From NCBI GenBank assembly GCA_030037515.1, contig JASHRE010000853.1, forward strand, positions 1 through 5,134: DNA of 5,134 nt, read 5' to 3'. The notes under the pieces were generated by a model. It had not been told where the DNA came from. It made no database searches and saw only the letters and a list, made by a program, of their open reading frames with translations. Made by a program: the position numbers and the translations under genes. The stretch comes from Candidatus Sulfotelmatobacter sp. (GTDB lineage: Bacteria > Acidobacteriota > Terriglobia > Terriglobales > Acidobacteriaceae). This document shows, one piece after another, positions 1 to 4,770 of the stretch (position 1 is the stretch's first letter; each line of letters opens with the position of its first letter).

Positions 1-577
1 CGAAATAGCTCATGTTTTCGGCCACTCCGACCAGATCCACTTTCATTTGGCGGAACATCTCGATCGCCTTGCGGGCATCCTGCAGTGAAACGTCGGAGGG
101 AGTGGAAACGACCACCGCTCCCGTCAGTGGTACGGTTTGCACGAGCGAAAGCGCAACGTCTCCAGTACCGGGAGGAAGATCGACCACCATGTAATCGAGA
201 TGTCCCCATTCGACCAAGCCGAGGAACTGGCGCACGATCTGGTGCAGCATCGGGCCGCGCCATATGATCGGCTTATCGCCAGGATTAAGAAATCCAACCG
301 AGATGACTTTCAGGCCAAAAGCCTCCAGCGGTTCGATTCGATTCTCTCCAACCATCCTTGGTTGAGCGCTCACGCCGAGCATGAGCGGAACGTTGGGACC
401 GTAGACATCGGCGTCAAGCAGGCCGACTTTGTGGCCCATTTTCGCGAGCGCCACCGCCAGGTTGACCGACAAAGTGGTCTTGCCGACTCCGCCCTTGCCC
501 GACCCGACAGCGATGATGGCGTCGACACCCGGAAGTGGCTGTGGACCCGGCTGAGCGGGTCCGTGTTGATGCGGCAT
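1..577 (-). CDS. mrp: Mrp/NBP35 (ApbC) family Fe-S cluster carrier P-loop ATPase, C-terminus missing
   Basis: Cytoplasmic ATPase of the ParA/MinD-like Mrp family, known to bind and deliver iron-sulfur clusters to apo-proteins. The 192 residues visible in the minus-strand translation include a short Gly/Pro/His-rich start (MPHQHGPAQPGP), the deviant Walker A motif GKGGVGKTT at residues 27-35 with the signature lysine 28, the segment LLDADVYGPNVP, a Walker B-like VVDLPPGTGD, and VAENMSYF at the break. In the family, the CxxC pair that holds the cluster comes right after ENMSYF, so it lies just outside the window. The N-terminal DUF59 domain of many Mrp proteins is absent: only about 20 residues precede the ATPase core and an in-frame TAA lies upstream. 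ATG at 577 is the chosen start. An in-frame TTG at 589-587 is an alternative, with GGAG (602-599) nine bases before it, and would add four residues. Family assignment is very secure. Confidence 0.96.
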   Translation of the reverse strand, partial: MPHQHGPAQPGPQPLPGVDAIIAVGSGKGGVGKTTLSVNLAVALAKMGHKVGLLDADVYGPNVPLMLGVSAQPRMVGENRIEPLEAFGLKVISVGFLNPGDKPIIWRGPMLHQIVRQFLGLVEWGHLDYMVVDLPPGTGDVALSLVQTVPLTGAVVVSTPSDVSLQDARKAIEMFRQMKVDLVGVAENMSYF

Positions 578-654
578 GTGTGCGCTCAAGAGATCACGCT
601 CCAAACGATGAACATGAAGGCTGGAATGCGAAACAAGAGCAGAACCTTAGTTCG

Positions 655-681
655 ATTATACAGATGGGAGGCAGGGAGCAA
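655..681 (-). promoter_or_regulatory. Candidate promoter for mrp
   Basis: The minus strand carries a perfect TATAAT at 660-655. The best -35-like hexamer, TTGCTC at 681-676, is only 15 bases away, which is short for sigma-70. A start near 648 would give a leader of about 60-70 bases. The -10 box is clear; the -35 assignment is weak. No comparable promoter was seen for the divergent gene at 783. Confidence 0.4.
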
Positions 682-782
682 CGGGCGAAGGCAATGCCGC
701 ACCTAAACCAGCTGAGATACTAGATTTCCCGATAAAGTCGGCTGAGGCGAAACCCGACAATTCGAGATGCGAGAGGAATCCG

Positions 783-1148
783 ATGACAAGGCAGAAAAGT
801 CCGCATACCCAGACCCAGCAAAATAGGATTCCAGAACAAACCGATCTGGAGGCGAACGAGGAGCCATACGAAGCGGACTCGCCGTCCGACGAGGAACTCT
901 ACACCCGGATGGAAGGGGCGGAAACCGGCGCGAACCGTAGTCCGCGCGAGATTCAGACGCGTTCCGAGCGCCATCGAACCGAACCCGAGGTCGAAGCCCA
1001 CGAGGGATTGCTTTCCACGCGAACCCCCAAAAGTCCAGGGCAGGGGATCACGTCGCGCACGGCTAGGGAGGAAAGCGAGCGACAGAAAAAGGTGGTCGAG
1101 GAACGTCCCGATGCCGAAGCAGGAGCAAAGCGCTCGCGCCGGCAATAG
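783..1148 (+). CDS. Small hydrophilic, probably disordered protein of unknown function
   Basis: The 121-residue product is extremely polar: 21 glutamates, many Arg, Thr, Ser, Pro and Gln, no Cys, Trp or Phe, and only two Tyr. No signal peptide or membrane segment is visible. A more ordered-looking patch spans residues 30-60 (DEELYTRMEGAETG, then SPREIQTR), and the tail is basic (AKRSRRQ). The start is well supported by AGAGGA at 772-777, five bases before the ATG. The gene is divergent from mrp and converges on the DHA2 transporter with a 31-base gap. I do not recognise a domain. The composition suggests a flexible stress-related or nucleic-acid-associated protein, but that is a guess. A 160-residue frame on the opposite strand (720-1202) competes with it but has the Arg/Leu/Phe-rich look of an antisense shadow. 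The strand choice rests on the ribosome binding site and composition. Confidence 0.68.
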   Translation: MTRQKSPHTQTQQNRIPEQTDLEANEEPYEADSPSDEELYTRMEGAETGANRSPREIQTRSERHRTEPEVEAHEGLLSTRTPKSPGQGITSRTAREESERQKKVVEERPDAEAGAKRSRRQ

Positions 1149-1179
1149 GTTGTGGCGGGCGGTCACGTATGGCCGCGCT

Positions 1180-2757
1180 TCACTGCACGGTGGCCGTCCC
1201 ACGCAACCCCGATCGCAATCTGCGCTTGCGCCGCATGAGCAAGATCAACGGAATGCTCGCCAGGAACAGGACTCCCATCAAGTAAAAAACATCGAGATAG
1301 CTGAGTAGAGATGCCTGCTGCTGCAGCAATTGATTCAGGAGTGCCTGAGCTTTCTGTGTGGCGGTCGCCATATCAAATCCGCGGAATTGCGTGAACCGGG
1401 TCATCCCCTGCAGCATCTGCTGGGTAGCCAGACTGCCGGGCGTAAGATTCGCAGAAAGCACATTCTGATGAAACTGCGTGCGCCGAGCCAGCCACGTCGT
1501 GACAAACGAGATCCCCATGCTCGACCCGATGTTGCGCATCACGCTATAAAGGCTGGTCGCGTAGCCAGTTTCCTCTCGCGGGATCGGTTCCATGGTCAGC
1601 GTGGTCAGCGGAACAAATAGAAAAGCCATGCCGAACCCCTGGTTGATCTGATACCAGAAAATATCCCACGTGCCAGACTCCAGGGTCATGTGCGAGTAGC
1701 CGAAGAACGCAATTCCGGCAACCGCGAATCCGAAGGCGAGCATCCAGCGCTCGTCCCAGCCTTTGCCCAGCAGATATCCCACAAGCGGCATGCAGGCGGC
1801 GGTGGCAATGCCGCGAGGACTCGTCCAAATTCCAGCCGTCGTAGCCGTCCATCCTAGAAGAGTCTGCATGAAGAGGGGCAAGACGACGAGGCTTCCGTAA
1901 AGAACGAATCCGAGAACCGTGGCCAAAGCAAGGCCGACCGCAAAGGTGCGGTATCGCAAGAGCCGGAAGCGAACAATCGGTTCTTTGGCCAGAAGCTCGC
2001 GCATCACAAAGCCCGCCAAGAAAACGACTGCCAGCACCGCCAGCGCGCGGATCAACTCCGAACCGAACCAGTCTTTTTCCTGCCCCTTGTCGAGCATAAT
2101 CTGCAGCGAGCCCATCCCGATCGCCAGCATGCCGAGGCCGAGAACATCCGCGCGCAGCGTGCCGCGCCGGATGTATGGCGGATCGGAAACGAACAGATAG
2201 ATCATGGCCAGACTGAACAATCCGACGGGCACATTGATGTAGAAGACCCATCGCCACGAATATGTGTCAGTGATCCAGCCGCCGAGGGTCGGGCCGAGGA
2301 TTGGGGCAGCCACAATTCCCAGTCCCCAAAATGCCATAGCTTTGCCGCGCTCCTCCAGAGGAAATTCCTCAAGAAGCACGGCTTGCGAAATCGGCTGCAA
2401 ACCGCCTCCGGTTGTGCCTTGCAGCACGCGAAAGAAAATCAACAGGGGAAGGCTCGGAGCCAGGCCGCACAAAACGCTGGAGACGGTAAACCCCGTCACG
2501 ACGGTCATGAGCAGACGTTTGCGGCCAAGGTAATTCGCCAGCCAGCCCGTAATCGGAAGAATGATGGCATTAGCGACGATGTAGGACGTCAGCACCCACG
2601 TCGCTTCGTCCACGGTCGAAGACAGCGACCCCGCAATGTGGGGCAGGCTGACGTTGACGACCGAGGTATCAATCACTTCCATGATGGCGCTGGACATGAC
2701 GGCAATCGCGATGATCCAGCGATTTCCGGCGCCAGCCAGTCGTGTCGATCGGGGCAT
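1180..2757 (-). CDS. DHA2 family (EmrB/QacA) 14-TM drug:proton antiporter
   Basis: Inner-membrane major facilitator superfamily exporter that would use the proton gradient to expel toxic compounds. The 525 residues match the usual size of 14-helix DHA2 pumps. Motif D1 is IDTSVVNVSLP (29-39), motif A GWLANYLGRKRLLM (71-84), motif B FFRVLQGTTGGGLQP (108-122), and the antiporter motif C GIVAAPILGPTLGGWI (147-162). The EmrB-like linker after helix 8 (MRELLAKEPIVRFRLLRYRTF region, 252-272) and a long loop before the last helix (423-487) are also present. The C-terminus is basic (MRRKRRLR). EmrB normally works with an EmrA/HlyD adaptor, but none is encoded next to it here, so it may act alone or with a distant adaptor. 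The ATG at 2757 lacks a clear Shine-Dalgarno sequence, yet an in-frame TAG upstream and the family N-terminus support it. A palindrome 34 bases upstream suggests repression. Substrate cannot be told from sequence. Confidence 0.95.
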   Translation of the reverse strand: MPRSTRLAGAGNRWIIAIAVMSSAIMEVIDTSVVNVSLPHIAGSLSSTVDEATWVLTSYIVANAIILPITGWLANYLGRKRLLMTVVTGFTVSSVLCGLAPSLPLLIFFRVLQGTTGGGLQPISQAVLLEEFPLEERGKAMAFWGLGIVAAPILGPTLGGWITDTYSWRWVFYINVPVGLFSLAMIYLFVSDPPYIRRGTLRADVLGLGMLAIGMGSLQIMLDKGQEKDWFGSELIRALAVLAVVFLAGFVMRELLAKEPIVRFRLLRYRTFAVGLALATVLGFVLYGSLVVLPLFMQTLLGWTATTAGIWTSPRGIATAACMPLVGYLLGKGWDERWMLAFGFAVAGIAFFGYSHMTLESGTWDIFWYQINQGFGMAFLFVPLTTLTMEPIPREETGYATSLYSVMRNIGSSMGISFVTTWLARRTQFHQNVLSANLTPGSLATQQMLQGMTRFTQFRGFDMATATQKAQALLNQLLQQQASLLSYLDVFYLMGVLFLASIPLILLMRRKRRLRSGLRGTATVQ

Positions 2758-2790
2758 GATGGAAGTGGAGAGAAATTGGTGATCCTGCAG

Positions 2791-2812
2791 TTTACCGTGA
2801 AGCGACGGTAAA
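2791..2812. promoter_or_regulatory. Perfect 8+8 bp inverted repeat, probable operator of the DHA2 pump gene
   Basis: TTTACCGT (2791-2798), a six-base spacer, then ACGGTAAA (2805-2812): a 22-bp palindrome with no mismatches, ending 34 bases before the transporter ATG on the minus strand. Its size and symmetry resemble operators of TetR-type repressors, which often control DHA2 pumps. A -10-like TAGAAT on the minus strand (2820-2815) abuts it, which would place transcription start inside the palindrome, a classic repressor position. No good -35 was found. As RNA it could also form a hairpin, but it lacks a downstream T tract. No regulator gene lies in the window. Confidence 0.6.
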
Positions 2813-3202
2813 AAATTCTAAGGGGAGTGATGTTGCATCGCAGCCCACGTGACGGGTTGTGGAACCATGCTTGCGGCTCCGCCGCAAAAGGACCGTCCAA
2901 GTCGGTAGCAGAACCAACGACCCGATTGACCTTTAAGCCGGCATCGCGGCGAGATGAGCAGGAATTACACCGGAAAACCGGGCCAGTTGTCCGCGGGGGT
3001 TGGTTCCGGCGAACATAAGCTTCAGCCGCCGGTTCGCGACCGCTTGCCCGCATTCTTACGAATTTTCCGGTTGGTTTCTCCATGTTTGTTTCCCTATTGT
3101 AAAAAGGTGGGTCGGGCGATATGATGCTGGCCCTATTCGGGGTTGTGCTTTCTTATCCTCATTGCTTCAGGCCATCGGGACCTCATACGGAACTATTTGG
3201 GT
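2813..3202. other. Gene-poor intergenic stretch
   Basis: About 390 bases between the pump operator and the ribosome binding site of the next gene. Frames here (for example 2827-3018 plus, and the minus frame up to 3083) have no family resemblance, no good ribosome binding site and biased composition, so I call none of them genes. The stretch holds one strong hairpin (2871-2887) and a looser CCGGCG/CGCCGG pair at 3006-3011 and 3027-3032. I see no convincing promoter, tRNA, or riboswitch. Confidence 0.55.
2871..2887. repeat. Perfect 7-bp inverted repeat with 3-base loop
   Basis: TTGCGGC, TCC, GCCGCAA forms a tight GC-rich hairpin on either strand. There is no T tract on either side, so it is not a standard intrinsic terminator. 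It could be a protein binding site, a processed intergenic palindrome, or chance. Confidence 0.55.
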
Positions 3203-3210
3203 GAGGAGGA
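3203..3210 (+). promoter_or_regulatory. Strong ribosome binding site fixing the start at 3216
   Basis: GAGGAGGA contains a full AGGAGG (3204-3209) six bases before ATG 3216. The open frame extends upstream to an ATG at 3000, but this site plus the CPNC zinc-ribbon start place translation initiation at 3216. Confidence 0.85.
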
Positions 3211-3215
3211 ATGTC

Positions 3216-3716
3216 ATGGCGTTTTGTCCGAATTGTGGAGCATCCATTGCCGACGGAGCCGCGGTCTGCGCTTCTTGTGGTTCGTCCACCCGGCCCGGAG
3301 CCGCTCCTGTGTCGAACGTTGCAGTTTCCGGGGGACCGGCTGGCGCGGCCGCCATCAGCACGGGCATGCAGAGCAATGTCGCCGGGCTTCTGACCTACAT
3401 CCTCGGGATCATCAGTGCGGTCATCTTTCTGGTCCTGGACCAATATAAGAATGACCGCTTCGTGCGCTTTCACGCCTTCCAGTCGCTATTCTTCGGACTG
3501 GCCTGGATCGTCTTTTGGATTGCCTGGGTGTTTGTCTGGGGCATGCTTACATTCGCGGCCGGAGGGATGCTGTTTTGGATCGGGCTGCCCATCCGCATGC
3601 TCATCGTTTTCGGGGGCTTCCTCTATTGGGTGTTCCTGATGTACAAGGCCTACAACAACGAGATGTATCGCATCCCGTTCATCGGCGATTTAGCCGCCAA
3701 GCAAGCGGGCGTGTAA
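3216..3716 (+). CDS. Zinc-ribbon plus DUF4870-like (Tic20-like) membrane protein
   Basis: A 166-residue protein. An N-terminal zinc ribbon uses four cysteines at positions 4, 7, 18 and 21 (CPNC and CASC). A Gly/Ala/Ser-rich linker (22-50) leads to a membrane domain with hydrophobic segments at about 53-74, 88-111 and 113-143. Between the first two is the polar signature LDQYKNDRFVRFHAFQS (74-90), and the end reads MYKAYNNEMYRIPFIGDLA (142-160). These are typical of the DUF4870/Tic20-like family, whose molecular role is unknown. Proteins of this layout are predicted to sit in the inner membrane with the zinc ribbon in the cytoplasm. The gene has an excellent ribosome binding site and converges on the Sel1 gene, with two bases between stop codons. 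No terminator separates them. Family call is confident from the signature residues; function is open. Confidence 0.9.
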   Translation: MAFCPNCGASIADGAAVCASCGSSTRPGAAPVSNVAVSGGPAGAAAISTGMQSNVAGLLTYILGIISAVIFLVLDQYKNDRFVRFHAFQSLFFGLAWIVFWIAWVFVWGMLTFAAGGMLFWIGLPIRMLIVFGGFLYWVFLMYKAYNNEMYRIPFIGDLAAKQAGV

Positions 3717-3718
3717 CC

Positions 3719-4390
3719 TCAGTGGCGCGAGGCTGAAATAGCGGCGAGAAGGTTGTCATCGGCCCCGTCGTCGGTGAGACGCTTACGCGTCGTTGCCGTG
3801 AGGGCGAAGTTGACGCCATAGGTGTTGACCAGAGTGGTCATTCGCTTGTCGGTGACGCCGCCCGTCAATCCTTCCTCAACTTCGGCGAGCGAGAACGGCG
3901 GAGGGCCCTTCTTTGTGTCCTTCGCCGTCGCGGGATTGGCGCCGGGTTCGGCAGCACGCCAGTCAGCTTCCTGCTTTGAGATGAGGCCCTGGGCCAGCAG
4001 CTGGGACAGATCGGCTTGAGCATTATGCGCGTGCTGTGGATCGATTTTGGATTGTCTTGCCGCTTTCCTGAACCACTTCGCCGCTTCGTGTGGATCCGGC
4101 TGATTGAAGCCCGGCACCTCCCGCAGGGCACCGCTTTCATAGAAAGCTCCCAGGGTAACTTGGGCACCGGCGTAACCCCGGTCGGCAGACTTGCGCAGCC
4201 ATTCGATGCTTTTGACGCGGTCTAGGGGTACCCCTTGGCCCCCTTGGTATGCCTTGGCAAGCTCAAATTGGGCTTTGGCATCTCCGGCTTGGGCTTTCTG
4301 CACCAGGTCCGCGATCGCCTGTGCCTGAGCCAGCAGCGGCGATACGGCAAGCAGCGCGATCATCCCCAGTTTGATCAGACGGAAAACCAT
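3719..4390 (-). CDS. Secreted Sel1-like repeat protein with C-terminal helical module
   Basis: A 223-residue protein with a signal peptide (MVFRLIKL, then a hydrophobic core to about residue 20, cleavage likely after AQAQA). At least two Sel1-type (TPR-like) repeats follow: about 37-72 (AGDAKAQFELAKAYQGG to AIEWL-type helix SIEWLRKSADRG) and 73-113 (YAGAQVTLGAFYESG to AAKWFRKAARQ), then a degenerate third unit to about 148. Sel1 repeats form helical solenoids that bind proteins. A Pro/Lys-rich linker (149-165) leads to a distinct module (166-220) with FSLAEVEEGLTGGV, LVNTYGVNF, and a final DDGADDNLLAAI. I recall similar tails on other acidobacterial proteins but know no name for it. Start 4390 is preferred over the longer frame to 4468 because it opens directly with the signal peptide and a strong promoter lies inside the longer version. 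No Shine-Dalgarno sequence is visible. Confidence 0.87.
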   Translation of the reverse strand: MVFRLIKLGMIALLAVSPLLAQAQAIADLVQKAQAGDAKAQFELAKAYQGGQGVPLDRVKSIEWLRKSADRGYAGAQVTLGAFYESGALREVPGFNQPDPHEAAKWFRKAARQSKIDPQHAHNAQADLSQLLAQGLISKQEADWRAAEPGANPATAKDTKKGPPPFSLAEVEEGLTGGVTDKRMTTLVNTYGVNFALTATTRKRLTDDGADDNLLAAISASRH

Positions 4391-4406
4391 GCAGTGGTTG
4401 GGGGGG

Positions 4407-4435
4407 ATTCTAAGTAGAGGAGAAAAGCGTGTCAA
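4407..4435 (-). promoter_or_regulatory. Near-consensus sigma-70 promoter of the Sel1-repeat gene
   Basis: On the minus strand TTGACA (4435-4430) and TAGAAT (4412-4407) are separated by exactly 17 bases, 11 of 12 consensus positions. Transcription would begin near 4400, only about 10 bases before ATG 4390. The expected leader therefore has no room for, and shows no sign of, a Shine-Dalgarno sequence. The promoter sits inside the longer reading frame starting at 4468, which argues against that start. Confidence 0.75.
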
Positions 4436-4451
4436 TGGTGGCGTGAATTCC
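4435..4451 (+). repeat. 17-bp direct repeat, copy 1
   Basis: ATGGTGGCGTGAATTCC; matches copy 2 at 4622-4638 at 16 of 17 positions in the same orientation, 187 bases apart. This copy overlaps the first base of the Sel1 -35 box, a position suited to an activator or repressor. Chance is possible but unlikely at this length and proximity. Confidence 0.5.
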
Positions 4452-4525
4452 GGTCGGCAGCACATCAAATGTCGGGTCGGATTAGCACACGAAATGTCCG
4501 CTTTTCCGGCGGCGAGAGTGAGCGA

Positions 4526-4540
4526 CCATGCAAAGCATGG
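4526..4540. repeat. Perfect 6-bp inverted repeat with AAA loop
   Basis: CCATGC, AAA, GCATGG. It contains two in-frame ATG codons (4528 and 4537) of the extended kinase frame. It may be a small hairpin or a binding site; there is no T tract, so it is not an obvious terminator. Confidence 0.45.
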
Positions 4541-4560
4541 ACTCTTGCTCGAGGACGGTC

Positions 4561-4566
4561 AGGGAG
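4561..4566 (+). promoter_or_regulatory. Ribosome binding site supporting an alternative kinase start at 4573
   Basis: AGGGAG lies six bases before an ATG at 4573 that is in frame with the kinase. Use of it would add 66 residues before the usual MKYCPAC start. The site is better than anything in front of 4771, so the start remains open. Confidence 0.35.
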
Positions 4567-4621
4567 CGGACGATGAAAGTACAGAAAGTCATAAAACCGG
4601 ACGTTTTAGTCCGCTACCAAC

Positions 4622-4638
4622 ATGGCGGCGTGAATTCC
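4622..4638 (+). repeat. 17-bp direct repeat, copy 2
   Basis: ATGGCGGCGTGAATTCC; differs from copy 1 (4435-4451) at one base. It lies 33 bases before the TTGACA of the candidate kinase promoter, so each copy of the repeat is upstream of or touching a promoter of the divergent pair. Confidence 0.5.
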
Positions 4639-4671
4639 ACGGGTGAACGAGTTCCCGATCCACAGTTGCTC

Positions 4672-4700
4672 TTGACAGGCGCAGGCTTCTGGCTCAGCAT
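4672..4700 (+). promoter_or_regulatory. Candidate promoter of the kinase gene
   Basis: A perfect TTGACA at 4672-4677 is followed after 17 bases by CAGCAT (4695-4700), which matches the -10 consensus at three of six positions. Start of transcription would be near 4707, about 64 bases before ATG 4771 and downstream of the alternative ATG at 4573. If real, it supports 4771 as the translation start. Confidence 0.35.
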
Positions 4701-4770
4701 TTCCCCTATCAGTTTCGATCCCGGCACTTGTGGGCGTGCGGATCTGGGTTTAGCAGCGGGAATCGAGCGC

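Larger units (their letters stand above)
4391..4770. other. Divergent regulatory region between the Sel1 gene and the kinase gene
   Basis: A 380-base stretch if the kinase starts at 4771. It contains the Sel1 promoter, two copies of a 17-bp repeat, a 6+6 hairpin at 4526-4540, a set of short mutually exclusive pairings at 4593-4613, and a candidate kinase promoter. The kinase frame is open back to 4522, so part of this region could be coding if a more distal start is used. Confidence 0.6.

Noticed and set aside
137..706. 189-residue plus-strand frame
   Set aside because: Lies antisense to the unmistakable Mrp coding sequence with its P-loop; no ribosome binding site or domain.
1149..1179. Possible bidirectional terminator between the convergent genes
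   Set aside because: The 31-base gap shows no stem of useful length and no T tract.
720..1202. 160-residue minus-strand frame downstream of the transporter
   Set aside because: Arg/Leu/Phe/Gly-rich antisense-like composition, no family resemblance, overlaps the transporter end, while the opposing plus frame has a clear ribosome binding site.
1544..2257. 237-residue minus-strand frame
   Set aside because: Same strand but another frame inside the DHA2 transporter; His/Arg/Cys-rich shadow.
3027..3045. T-arm-like GGTTCGCGACC suggesting a tRNA
   Set aside because: The flanking bases do not form a T stem, and no acceptor, D or anticodon arm could be built around it.
2673..3083. 136-residue minus-strand frame overlapping the transporter start
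   Set aside because: Overlaps 85 bases of the transporter's first exon-free coding part and the operator palindrome, with no recognisable family and a shadow-like composition.
3000..3215. 72-residue N-terminal extension of the zinc-ribbon membrane protein
   Set aside because: A strong AGGAGG sits before ATG 3216 and the zinc ribbon normally begins the protein; nothing recognisable in the extension.
4391..4468. 26-residue N-terminal extension of the Sel1-repeat protein
   Set aside because: It would bury the signal peptide and would include the near-consensus promoter within the coding region.
4371..4646. 91-residue plus-strand frame before the kinase
   Set aside because: Covers the divergent promoter region, has no family resemblance, and is in a different frame from the kinase.
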